Numbered from the stretch's first letter, positions 1 through 6,167 are shown. The stretch: DNA of 6,327 nt from Pseudomonadota bacterium (GCA_021780395.1 JAJXYU010000090.1:1-6327); one strand, 5' to 3'. Numbers and translations: made by a program. Notes: generated by a model from the letters alone, not told the origin.

Positions 1-102
1 GCGGCCCGCGGACCGCGCGCTCGTCGCGCCCACCGCGACGAGCGCGAGCAACAGGCCGGCCAGGCAGGCGCCGAGCGAGCGCGGCGCCTGCCCGGTGCGC
101 AT
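1..102 (-). CDS. Start of a secreted or membrane-anchored protein (partial)
   Basis: The first 34 codons of a gene that runs off the left edge are visible, starting with ATG at 102. The peptide has a positively charged start (Arg2, Arg8), a Leu/Ala/Val-rich core at about residues 9-25 (including GLLLALVAVG) and small residues ending in ATSA and RSA, which is the pattern of a Sec signal peptide with cleavage near residue 29 or 32. Its ATG comes 5 bases after the gfa stop codon, so it is probably the next gene of the same operon. An AAGG about 10 bases upstream, inside the last gfa codons, could be the ribosome site. The mature protein is not in the window, so no function can be given. In other bacteria gfa can lie beside periplasmic alcohol dehydrogenase genes, but nothing here proves that. 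A 13-bp inverted repeat lies within the signal-peptide codons. Confidence 0.55.
   Translation of the reverse strand, partial: MRTGQAPRSLGACLAGLLLALVAVGATSARSAGR
16..46. repeat. 13-bp perfect inverted repeat with 5-base loop
   Basis: Bases 16-28 (CGCGCTCGTCGCG) are the exact reverse complement of 34-46, with loop 29-33. The repeat lies inside the first codons of the partial minus-strand gene, about 56 bases after that gene's ATG. On the minus strand the stem is followed by more GC-rich sequence and no T-run, so it is not a standard terminator. Such GC-rich DNA makes chance stems common, but 13 perfect pairs is long. Confidence 0.7.
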
Positions 103-107
103 GCCGT

Positions 108-680
108 TCAGGCCTTCAGGACTCCGGAGAGCTTCGCCGCATGGATCGCGAGCGCGTCCATCAACGGCGGGCTCAGGCAATCGTACGGTGGCAGGCCGAG
201 CTCGCGCAGCCGCGCACGCACCGCCTCCATGTTCTTCGGATCGGCACCGCTCTCGATGATCGAGGAGACGAACGCTGCAAACGTCGGCGCGGACCAGCCG
301 CTCTCGGGCGACAGCTCCGTGTGGATGAAGTCGAGGCCGTAGAACGCGTGCTTCGCATTCTCGATGCGGCCGAACAGGTGCACGCCGCACTCCTTGCACG
401 CGTGGCGCTGGATCGTCGCGGCGGGATCGACGATTTTCAGCTTGTCGCCGTTTTCGACGATGCTGAGCTTGTCGCGGGGGACGACCGCAACCAGGGAGAA
501 CAGTGCGCCGCTCGGCTTCCAGCACTTGGTGCAACCGCAGGCGTGGTTGTGCGCGCTCTGGGATTTCACCGCGACCTTCACGGGCCGGGTCGTGCACTTG
601 CAAACCAGCGTGCCGCCGGCGAAGTCCGACGACCCCGGCTTGACCCCGTGATCGACCAAAGGATGTATCGATACGCTCAT
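108..680 (-). CDS. gfa: S-(hydroxymethyl)glutathione synthase (glutathione-dependent formaldehyde-activating enzyme)
   Basis: This 190-residue cytoplasmic zinc protein is assigned to the Gfa family (EC 4.4.1.22), which speeds the joining of formaldehyde and glutathione to S-(hydroxymethyl)glutathione, the first step of the glutathione route to formate. The family's zinc ligands are all present: CxC at Cys27/Cys29, CGCTKC at Cys48/50/53, and CKEC at Cys95/Cys98 followed by GVHLFGR. The opening residues [12 protein letters not shown] and the [14 protein letters not shown] tail also fit full-length Gfa, and the length matches the usual 190 or so residues. The ATG at 680 is chosen because GGAG lies 9 bases upstream (690-693) and the family begins there; the frame stays open to 914, but that extension is Arg-rich and overlaps mscS. 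The gene is divergent from mscS. The pathway's last enzyme, FghA, is encoded at 3634-4479; the dehydrogenase between them is not in the window. Some bacteria lack a need for Gfa because the first step also occurs spontaneously. Confidence 0.95.
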   Translation of the reverse strand: MSVSIHPLVDHGVKPGSSDFAGGTLVCKCTTRPVKVAVKSQSAHNHACGCTKCWKPSGALFSLVAVVPRDKLSIVENGDKLKIVDPAATIQRHACKECGVHLFGRIENAKHAFYGLDFIHTELSPESGWSAPTFAAFVSSIIESGADPKNMEAVRARLRELGLPPYDCLSPPLMDALAIHAAKLSGVLKA

Positions 681-705
681 GATCACTGTCTCCGGTTGGT
701 TCACG

Positions 706-748
706 ATGCGCGAAGACCCGTCCGGCTGCGGACGGGAAACCCGCGCAT
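706..748. promoter_or_regulatory. Nested hairpin in the gfa/mscS divergent region
   Basis: An inner stem pairs 717-724 (CCCGTCCG) with 729-736 (CGGACGGG) around the four-base loop GCTG. An outer stem pairs 706-712 (ATGCGCG) with 742-748 (CGCGCAT). The two share nearly the same centre and are separated by small internal loops of 4 and 5 bases, giving 15 pairs in all. It sits 26 bases upstream of the gfa ATG and ends 12 bases before the mscS Shine-Dalgarno. No T-run follows on either strand, so it is unlikely to be a terminator. It could be an operator between the divergent genes or a leader structure in either mRNA. I see no convincing -35/-10 pair in the gap. Confidence 0.55.
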
Positions 749-760
749 ACTCGCAGAAAC

Positions 761-768
761 GGAGGAGG
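761..768 (+). promoter_or_regulatory. Strong Shine-Dalgarno of mscS
   Basis: GGAGGAGG lies 7 bases before the ATG at 776, a near-ideal ribosome site that fixes the mscS start. Confidence 0.85.
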
Positions 769-775
769 GACCGCA

Positions 776-1624
776 ATGGACAGGCTAGTCCACGCGCAGG
801 GCGCGCTGAACGATCTGATGATTCGCTTCGGGCCCCGCGCCCTGGTCGCGATCCTGACACTCGTCGCCGGCGGAGTCGTCGCTCGGTGGGTCGGTCGCGC
901 GGGCGAGCGCGCACTCGCCCGACTGGACCTCGAACCGCCGGTGCGTGCGCTGTTGCTGCGGATCGTGCGGCTCCTGACGTTCCTCGGATTCGCGATCCTC
1001 GCGCTCGCGAACCTGGGCGTCGACCTGTTGCCGCTGATCGCCGGGCTCAGCGTCGTCGGCGCCGGGATTGCGCTCGCCACCCAGGGCGTGCTGTCGAACG
1101 CGGTCGCCGGCTTGACGATCATCTTCACGAAGCCGTACCGGGTCGGCGACTTCATCGCGGTCGCCGGCGTCGAAGGCCGGGTCGAGGAAATCTCGATCTT
1201 CAATACGACGCTCGTGCATACGGACCGATCCCGGGTCATCGTGCCGAACCGCAAGATCGTCGGCGAGATCCTGCACAACTATGGCAAGATCCGCCAGACC
1301 CGGGTGTCGGTCGCGGTCGCGTTCGAGGCCGACCTCGTCGGTGCGTTGCGTACGGTCAGCGAGGCGGTCGCCTCGAGTCGGCGCGTGCTCGGCGAGCCGT
1401 CACCGCTGATCCAGGTCGCCGAGGCCTCGGCGTCCGGCTTCCGGATCGACGTCAGGCCGTGGGTCTCGGCGGTGGATTACGGGTTCGTCGAGGGAGATCT
1501 GTACGTGGCGATCGGCGGCGCGCTGCGTGCGCGGGGGTTCGCGATCGGGTACCCGCAACTCGAGGTGCGGATGCCGCGCGGAACGGCGCCGGATCGAGCC
1601 GGCGCCTCGACCGACGAGGGGTGA
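776..1624 (+). CDS. mscS: Small-conductance mechanosensitive channel, MscS family
   Basis: This 282-residue inner-membrane channel is almost the length of E. coli MscS (286). Such channels form heptamers that open under membrane tension and release solutes after osmotic downshock. Three hydrophobic helices are visible at about residues 20-38, 60-80 and 86-115. The third is the pore helix, rich in Gly and Ala ([19 protein letters not shown]), followed by the family signature [11 protein letters not shown] (117-127). The beta domain holds IFNTTL (141-146) and VIVPNRKI (154-161), and the alpha/beta vestibule domain ends at YPQLEVRM (259-266). A short polar tail (267-282) follows. The start is fixed by the GGAGGAGG at 761-768. 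The amidase gene begins 5 bases after its stop, so the two are probably cotranscribed. Nothing links the channel directly to one-carbon chemistry; solute or ion balance is the safe reading. Confidence 0.95.
   Translation: MDRLVHAQGALNDLMIRFGPRALVAILTLVAGGVVARWVGRAGERALARLDLEPPVRALLLRIVRLLTFLGFAILALANLGVDLLPLIAGLSVVGAGIALATQGVLSNAVAGLTIIFTKPYRVGDFIAVAGVEGRVEEISIFNTTLVHTDRSRVIVPNRKIVGEILHNYGKIRQTRVSVAVAFEADLVGALRTVSEAVASSRRVLGEPSPLIQVAEASASGFRIDVRPWVSAVDYGFVEGDLYVAIGGALRARGFAIGYPQLEVRMPRGTAPDRAGASTDEG
1616..1621 (+). promoter_or_regulatory. Shine-Dalgarno deciding the amidase start
   Basis: GAGGGG spans the end of mscS and stands 8 bases before the GTG at 1630. A second in-frame GTG at 1621 overlaps the mscS stop as GTGA but has its purine run almost touching it, so 1630 is preferred. 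Confidence 0.6.
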
Positions 1625-1629
1625 CGCGG

Positions 1630-2568
1630 GTGGGACACGATCACACGATCCATGCGGGTCAATTGCATTACGGCTGGGACCGTCGGCACGCGCCCGTGCT
1701 CGAGGTTGCCCCCGGTGAAACGATCGAATTCGAGATCCTCGACGCGGCCGGGGGACAGCTCGGCCCCGGCTCGACCGCGGCGGATCTCGAGCGCCTGGAT
1801 TTCGCGACCGTGAATCCGCTGTTCGGACCGATCTGCGTCGACGGGGCCGAGCCCGGCGATGCGCTCGCGGTGACGCTGCTGGAGTTCGCTCCCTCGGGCT
1901 GGGGCTGGACCGCCAATCTCCCCGGCTTCGGGCTGCTCGCCGAGGATTTCCCGGCGCCGGCCCTGAACGTCTGGCGCTACGATCCCGTCGCCCTCGCACC
2001 GGCCGCGTTCGGTCGCACCGCGCGCGTGCCCTTGAAGCCGTTCGCCGGCACGATCGGGGTCGCGCCGGGCGAGCCCGGGCTGCACAGCGTGGTTCCGCCG
2101 CGCCGGGTCGGGGGAAACATGGACATCCGCGACCTGGCGCGCGGATCGCAGCTGTTGCTGCCGGTCGAGGTACCCGGCGCGCTCCTGTCGATCGGCGACA
2201 CCCATGCCGCGCAGGGCGACGGCGAAGTCTGCGGGTCGGCGATCGAGAGTCCGATGCGGGTCGCGTTGCGCGTCGACCTGCGCAAGCGCGTTCCGCTCGC
2301 CTTTCCGAGATTCTCGACGCCCGGCCCGGTCAGTCGGCACCTGGATGGCGCCGGCTACGAGGTGACGACCGGTATCGGCCCCGATCTGATGCTCGCGGCG
2401 CGTGCGGCGGTGCGAGGGATGATCGACCTGCTCGGGCAGCACCACGGCCTCGCCGCGGTCGACGCGTACATGCTCTGCAGCGTGTGCGGCGACTTGCGGA
2501 TCAGCGAGATCGTCGATGCGCCGAACTGGACGGTGTCGTTCTATTTCCCGCGCGTCGTGTTCGAGTGA
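1630..2568 (+). CDS. Acetamidase/formamidase-family amidohydrolase
   Basis: The 312-residue product belongs to the FmdA/AmdA family, metal-dependent enzymes that hydrolyse short aliphatic amides (formamide to formate and ammonia, acetamide to acetate and ammonia); this family is unrelated to nitrilase-type AmiE/AmiF. Hallmarks are NPLFGPICVDGAEPGDAL (62-79), the GGNMD motif (161-165), LLLPVEVPGALLSIGDTHA (175-193) and QGDGE (195-199), followed by GDLRISEIVDAP (287-298). It is close to the shorter (about 300-residue) class rather than the 400-residue formamidase of Methylophilus. Two cysteines (283, 286) sit just before the GDLRIS motif. The GTG at 1630 is chosen for its Shine-Dalgarno; a GTG at 1621 would add three residues. 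It follows mscS by 5 bases and is likely translated from the same message. The substrate cannot be read from sequence. Nearby formaldehyde and methylamine-type genes make formamide attractive, but that is inference. Confidence 0.92.
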   Translation: MGHDHTIHAGQLHYGWDRRHAPVLEVAPGETIEFEILDAAGGQLGPGSTAADLERLDFATVNPLFGPICVDGAEPGDALAVTLLEFAPSGWGWTANLPGFGLLAEDFPAPALNVWRYDPVALAPAAFGRTARVPLKPFAGTIGVAPGEPGLHSVVPPRRVGGNMDIRDLARGSQLLLPVEVPGALLSIGDTHAAQGDGEVCGSAIESPMRVALRVDLRKRVPLAFPRFSTPGPVSRHLDGAGYEVTTGIGPDLMLAARAAVRGMIDLLGQHHGLAAVDAYMLCSVCGDLRISEIVDAPNWTVSFYFPRVVFE

Positions 2569-2720
2569 GCGGGATCCCACGCGCTCCTCCTGCGCGAAAG
2601 GCCGACCGCATAGGTACATTCGCGGGTGGCGATCGGCGCGGACCGGCGCGAGGATGGATCCGTGCTCTCACACTCGCCGAGGTGCCCGGCCGCGCGCCGC
2701 CGCGCCCCGAGGAGGACGTC
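2569..2720 (+). other. Intergenic region before the secreted-protein gene
   Basis: These 152 bases follow the amidase stop. They contain an 8-bp palindrome GGGATCCC (2571-2578) and a lone AT-rich patch, TAGGTACATT (2611-2620), whose TACATT resembles a -10 box but has no good -35 partner. No T-rich terminator is visible. GGAGG at 2711-2715 is the ribosome site of the next gene, 5 bases from its ATG. The gap suggests that the next gene has its own promoter. Confidence 0.5.
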
Positions 2721-3617
2721 ATGAAGGCGAAAATGGTGTTGTGCGCGATCTTGCTGGCCGCCGGCGTCCACCGACCGGCGAATGCGGACGTGCAGATCGG
2801 CGTCGGTGTCGCGCTGCCCGGACTCCAGGTCGGCATCAACGTCCCGGCCTATCCGCAGCTGCTGCCCGTACCGGGATTCCCCGTGTACTACGCGCCTTAC
2901 CTCGACCTCAACCTGTTCTTCTACGACGGCTATTACTGGGTGTTCACCGACGGGAGCTGGTACTACAGCACCTGGTACGACGGTCCTTGGATGCTCGCCG
3001 CGCCGGATTACGTGCCGTATTTCCTGCTGCGCGTGCCGGTGTCCTATTACCGCCGTCCGCCGCCGTTCTTCCGCGGCTGGGATCCGCACGTCGCCCCGCG
3101 CTGGGGCGAGCACTTCGGCTACCCGTGGCGCGAGCGCCATCGCGACTGGGATCGGTGGAATCGGGGGGCGATGCCGCCCCGCGCACCGCTGCCGGCCTAC
3201 CAGCGCAATTTCCGGGGGCCCCGCTATCCGTCGGCGCCCGAACAGCGGCGCTTGCAGGAGCGCTATTACCACTTCCAGGGTCAGCCGGGCCGGTTCCAGC
3301 AAGGACAGCCCGGGCGGTTCCAGCCGGGACAACCTGGCCGCTACCCGCATCCGCAGGGGCAACCGGGACCCAACCGGGGGACGGCGCCCCAGGGGTCGCG
3401 CGGACCCGGCGCACAAGGGCCGCGTTTCGCGCCGAACCGGACCGTTCCCGCCGGACCTCCGGGCGGCCACGGGCAGCCCGAAGGACGACGGCAGGCGCCG
3501 ATGTACCGTGCGCCGCCGGGCGGGCCGCGCCCGCAGGCGCAGCAGCGCCGCGAGGGACCGCGGGCCCAGCAACGCAATGGTGAGGATCAGCAACGAGGGC
3601 GCCCGCCGCGCGCCTGA
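2721..3617 (+). CDS. Secreted aromatic-rich protein with Gly/Pro/Gln/Arg-rich repeat tail, unknown function
   Basis: The 298-residue product starts with a clear Sec signal peptide (MKAKMVLCAILLAAGVHRPA, then NA), cleavage expected after Ala22. Residues 23-150 are crowded with Tyr, Trp and Phe (FFYDGYYWVFTDGSWYYSTW at 66-85; RGWDPHVAPRWGEHFG at 118-133; WDRWNR at 143-148). This matches, from memory, a common uncharacterised secreted family of beta- and gammaproteobacteria with a VGINVPxYPxLxPVPGxPVYYAP opening. From about 160 on the chain is low-complexity, basic and probably disordered, with four GQPG units (187-216) and many Gly-Pro, Gln and Arg. The ATG at 2721 is fixed by GGAGG 5 bases upstream and the signal peptide; the frame is open further upstream but there overlaps the amidase gene. 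The protein is probably periplasmic or surface-bound; no catalytic motif is seen. It converges with fghA, the stops being 16 bases apart. Confidence 0.87.
   Translation: MKAKMVLCAILLAAGVHRPANADVQIGVGVALPGLQVGINVPAYPQLLPVPGFPVYYAPYLDLNLFFYDGYYWVFTDGSWYYSTWYDGPWMLAAPDYVPYFLLRVPVSYYRRPPPFFRGWDPHVAPRWGEHFGYPWRERHRDWDRWNRGAMPPRAPLPAYQRNFRGPRYPSAPEQRRLQERYYHFQGQPGRFQQGQPGRFQPGQPGRYPHPQGQPGPNRGTAPQGSRGPGAQGPRFAPNRTVPAGPPGGHGQPEGRRQAPMYRAPPGGPRPQAQQRREGPRAQQRNGEDQQRGRPPRA
3279..3368 (+). repeat. Degenerate tandem repeat encoding GQPG units
   Basis: Four imperfect copies encode GQPG (residues 187-190, 195-198, 203-206 and 213-216); the first three are followed by RF or RY and spaced 8 residues apart. 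Codons vary between copies (CAG CCG GGC, CAG CCC GGG, CAA CCT GGC), so the protein pattern is kept better than the DNA. This suggests older duplication with selection rather than recent slippage. Confidence 0.7.
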
Positions 3618-3629
3618 GCCGCCGCGCGG
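3606..3629. terminator. Possible weak stem between convergent genes
   Basis: CCGCGCG (3606-3612) pairs with CGCGCGG (3623-3629) over a 10-base loop that contains the TGA of the secreted-protein gene. It lies where the two convergent genes meet and could aid termination in both directions, but there is no T-run, and short GC stems are expected by chance in this sequence. Confidence 0.2.
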
Positions 3630-3633
3630 GCCG

Positions 3634-4479
3634 CTACGCGCCGAGCGCGGCCGCGTGATGCCGCAGGTGGTCCTCGATGAACGTGCCGATGAAGTAATAG
3701 CTGTGGTCGTAGCCGGCCTGGATGCGCAGCTGCAGCGGCTGACCGGCCGCGTCGCAGGCGGCGCGGAACAGGTCGGGCCGCAGCTGGTTCGCGAGAAACT
3801 TGTCCGCGTCGCCCTGGTCGATCAGGATCGTGCCGGGGAATCGATGGGTCTTCACGAGCTCCGTCGCATCGTAGGGGCGCCACGTGTTCTCGTCGGCGCC
3901 GAGATAGCGCGGAAACGCCTTGCGACCCCAGGGCACCTGAGTCGGCGCGACGATCGGCGCGAATGCCGACACCGACCGATAGCGGTCGGGATTCTTCAGC
4001 GCGATCGTGAGCGCGCCGTGGCCCCCCATCGAATGGCCGAGCAGGCTCTGCCGCGCGGGATCGGCCGGGAATCGGGCGGCGATCACCGCCGGCAACTCGC
4101 GCGCGACGTAGGTGTACATCCGGAAGCGCGCCGACCACGGCGCCGCGATCGCATCGAGGTAGAAGCCGGCGCCGGCACCGAATTCCCAGTCGGCGGCCTC
4201 GTCGGGGATCCCGGTCTCGCGCGGGCTGGTATCCGGTGCGACCAGCATCAGCCCGAGCGATGCCGCGAGCCGCTGGGCACCGGCCTTGATCATGAAGGTT
4301 TCTTCGGTGCAGGTGAGGCCGGCGAGGACGTAGAGCACCGGTACGCGCCGCTCCCGGGACTGCGGCGGCGCGTACACGGAGAAGCGCATCGGTCCACCGC
4401 AGGCAGCCGACTCGTGTCGATAGAAGCCCTGCGTTCCGCCGAAGCAACGCTGCTCGGAGATCGTTTCGATCGCACTCAT
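3634..4479 (-). CDS. fghA: S-formylglutathione hydrolase
   Basis: This 281-residue cytoplasmic serine hydrolase (EC 3.1.2.12, esterase D family) splits S-formylglutathione into glutathione and formate, the last step of glutathione-dependent formaldehyde oxidation. The alpha/beta-hydrolase triad is visible: Ser150 in GHSMGG, an Asp in DQGDADKF (Asp226 likely, Asp224 possible) and His259 in DHSYYF. LAGLTCTEETF (52-62) carries the conserved Cys57, and APDTSPRE (81-88) and FYLDA (106-110) are also family hallmarks. The length is normal. The ATG at 4479 has GGAGAG 6 bases upstream (4486-4491). It lies 63 bases downstream of the MttB-like gene on the same strand, probably in one operon, and stays in that gene's frame with only the amber stop between them. 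The stop is TAG. Its partner gfa is about 3 kb away on the same strand; the intermediate dehydrogenase is absent from the window. Confidence 0.97.
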   Translation of the reverse strand: MSAIETISEQRCFGGTQGFYRHESAACGGPMRFSVYAPPQSRERRVPVLYVLAGLTCTEETFMIKAGAQRLAASLGLMLVAPDTSPRETGIPDEAADWEFGAGAGFYLDAIAAPWSARFRMYTYVARELPAVIAARFPADPARQSLLGHSMGGHGALTIALKNPDRYRSVSAFAPIVAPTQVPWGRKAFPRYLGADENTWRPYDATELVKTHRFPGTILIDQGDADKFLANQLRPDLFRAACDAAGQPLQLRIQAGYDHSYYFIGTFIEDHLRHHAAALGA

Positions 4480-4505
4480 CAGGCACTCTCCAGCCGGTGA
4501 CGGAA

Positions 4506-4531
4506 CGGGGCGTCCATTATCGTCTGCCCCG
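4506..4531 (-). promoter_or_regulatory. Short hairpin and -10-like box before fghA
   Basis: CGGGGC (4506-4511) pairs with GCCCCG (4526-4531) across a 14-base loop in the gap between the MttB-like gene and fghA. Read on the minus strand, the loop holds GATAAT (4516-4521), five of six matches to a -10 box in otherwise GC-rich DNA, placed suitably for a transcript with a leader of roughly 30 bases before the fghA ATG. No good -35 is seen upstream. It may be a weak internal promoter, an attenuating stem, or chance. Confidence 0.25.
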
Positions 4532-4542
4532 AGCGGTGTCGG

Positions 4543-6129
4543 CTAGCGGGGCAGGGGCCAGCGCGGATTGCCGGGACGCATCAGTTCGGGCCCGATGCGG
4601 ATGTCGTAGCGCGCGCGGATCGCGCGGTCGATCGGCGGATCGATCGTCTGAGGGTAATGCGCGCAGAGGATCTCGCGCACGCGGGCGCGTGCGGCGGTCA
4701 GCAGCTCCGGCGAGCCGCGGCTCTGCCATTCGGCGACCGAGGTGCGATCGCCGAGTTTCGGATAGAGATACTCGGTCTGCATCAGCGACAGCGTCTGCTC
4801 GGCGCCGAGGTAATGGCCGGGGCCGAGCACGGTCCGCTCGATGAGTTCGTAGGACAGCGTCTCCTCGTCGACCTCGATCCCGCGCAACGCGCGTTGCACC
4901 GCGCCGATCAGATCGTCGTCCAGCACCATCGATTCGAACGAGCAGCCGAACAGGCTTCCCATCATGCCCGCGCACTCGCAGATCATGTTGCCCCCGGCGA
5001 GCGCCGCCAGCGCGATCGTGAGCCCCTTCTCGTAGCCGGCCTGATAGTCCGGTCGCTTGGCGTCGGTCATCCCGGCGGCGACCAATCCCGGTAGCCGGTA
5101 GAAGCGCGCGACCTGGGCCGCGGCCGCTTCGAGCACCGCCTCTTCGCCACCGCCACCGGTGAAGCTGCCCGTGCGCAGATCGGAGACGAACGTCCATGGT
5201 CCGAAGTCGATCGGCCCCCCCGGATTGATCAGGTTCACGAGCACGACGATCGCGAGGGCTTCGGCGGTGGACTGAGCCAGCGCGCCGGCCAGCGCCGCCG
5301 GCGCCGTGGCGCCCGCCTGCGGCGCGGTGCACGCGCTCACCGGCAGTCCGCGCCGGGCGGCCTCGCAGAGCACCGCCGAGGTGTCGGGGCCGAACCGCAG
5401 CGGCGAGACGATCGGGCACACGCCGATCGCGGCGAACGGGCGGCGGCGGAATGCGCCCTCGGCGCCGAGCACCTGGTCCCACAGGGCTTCGACCTCGCCG
5501 ACGGTCGCGGGATCCGCGAGCGAGACGCTGAACGGCTTGGTGGTCGCGGCCGCGCCGGCGTAGGCGATGTTGAGCGCGTGCAGCCGGGCGTCCTCGCACA
5601 GGTCGGTCGCGACGACCTGCTGCCCGCAGAAATCGACGTGCTCGAGGTGATCGGCGAGGCGGAAGAAATCATACAAGTCCAGGAGCGTCGATGGCCGGTA
5701 GGCGCCGGTCACGGAGTCGACGACCCGGACCGCCTCGCCGGACGTCGCGAAATACACCCGTCGGCCTCCGGAACGCACGGTCCGTGCGGGGTCGCGCGCG
5801 TGGTACGTGACCTCTTGGGCGGCGCCCGCGAGCACGTCCTCGACGAGCGCGGGCGGGAAGCACAGACGACCGTGCGCATTCAGGTGCGCGCCGCCCGCGG
5901 TCGCGACGTCGCGGATCTCGTCGGTGACCGCGCCGAGCCCGACGTTCGCGAGCACCTTCAGCACGGTCGCGTGGATCGCCGCGAGATCCCGGTCGGAGAG
6001 CGGCGCATAGGCACCGCCCGCGAGGCCGGGTCGGACCGCGGGCGAACGGCGTGCGCTCGCCCGTTCGGCGAGCCGCGCGGCCCGCGCGTTCGGCCCCCGG
6101 GTCCTCGGTCTCGCCGGCTGCTCGTGCAT
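4543..6129 (-). CDS. Trimethylamine methyltransferase (MttB)-family protein, non-pyrrolysine type
   Basis: The 528-residue protein belongs to the MttB superfamily, corrinoid-dependent methyltransferases that move a methyl group from a methylated amine to a cobalamin protein. After an Arg/Ala-rich, probably disordered stretch (1-38), the family domain runs from LSDRDLAAIHATVLKVLANVG (44-64; helix) to about 515. Family-like segments include YDFFRLADHLEHVDF (153-167), TTKPFSVSLADP (196-207), INPGGPIDFGP (301-311), AGMTDAKRPDYQAGYEKG (352-369) and GPGHYLGAEQTL (436-447). The frame has no internal amber codon, so it is not a pyrrolysine-containing trimethylamine enzyme. Non-pyrrolysine relatives use substrates such as glycine betaine; the substrate here is unknown. 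No corrinoid protein or activase is nearby. The ATG at 6129 is chosen because GAGGGAG lies 9 bases upstream. An in-frame TTG at 6195 is rejected because it forms part of a -35 box. The stop is TAG, and fghA follows 63 bases downstream. Confidence 0.9.
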   Translation of the reverse strand: MHEQPARPRTRGPNARAARLAERASARRSPAVRPGLAGGAYAPLSDRDLAAIHATVLKVLANVGLGAVTDEIRDVATAGGAHLNAHGRLCFPPALVEDVLAGAAQEVTYHARDPARTVRSGGRRVYFATSGEAVRVVDSVTGAYRPSTLLDLYDFFRLADHLEHVDFCGQQVVATDLCEDARLHALNIAYAGAAATTKPFSVSLADPATVGEVEALWDQVLGAEGAFRRRPFAAIGVCPIVSPLRFGPDTSAVLCEAARRGLPVSACTAPQAGATAPAALAGALAQSTAEALAIVVLVNLINPGGPIDFGPWTFVSDLRTGSFTGGGGEEAVLEAAAAQVARFYRLPGLVAAGMTDAKRPDYQAGYEKGLTIALAALAGGNMICECAGMMGSLFGCSFESMVLDDDLIGAVQRALRGIEVDEETLSYELIERTVLGPGHYLGAEQTLSLMQTEYLYPKLGDRTSVAEWQSRGSPELLTAARARVREILCAHYPQTIDPPIDRAIRARYDIRIGPELMRPGNPRWPLPR

Positions 6130-6138
6130 CGTCGCGAA

Positions 6139-6145
6139 CTCCCTC
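6139..6145 (-). promoter_or_regulatory. Shine-Dalgarno deciding the MttB-like start
   Basis: On the minus strand GAGGGAG stands 9 bases before the ATG at 6129, supporting this start over the upstream in-frame TTG at 6195. Confidence 0.7.
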
Positions 6146-6167
6146 AGCGTCGATCCCCGGGCCGCAG

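Noticed and set aside
681..914. N-terminal extension of gfa to 914
   Set aside because: The added residues are Arg-rich, overlap mscS on the other strand, and Gfa proteins start at the SVSIHP-like segment at 680.
679..1620. Upstream open frame continuous with the amidase gene
   Set aside because: It is the out-of-frame shadow of mscS, Arg-rich and without any family pattern.
1477..2619. Long minus-strand open frame opposite the amidase
   Set aside because: The sequence is Arg/Asp/Gly-rich nonsense with no ribosome site; long antisense frames are expected at this GC content.
2611..2620. TACATT as a -10 box for the secreted-protein gene
   Set aside because: No usable -35 lies 15-19 bases upstream; mentioned only as an AT-rich patch.
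2541..3593. Long minus-strand open frame opposite the secreted-protein gene
   Set aside because: It is Arg/Pro-rich shadow coding with no recognisable domain, while the plus strand has a signal peptide and ribosome site.
3618..3633. Standard intrinsic terminator between the convergent stops
   Set aside because: The 16-base gap has GC stems but no T-run on either strand.
2782..4500. 572-codon plus-strand open frame crossing the secreted-protein gene and fghA
   Set aside because: It spans two real genes in the wrong frame or strand; fghA carries a complete catalytic triad on the minus strand.
4517..5599. Minus-strand open frame inside the MttB-like gene in another frame
   Set aside because: It is Arg-rich and overlaps the well-supported family frame throughout.
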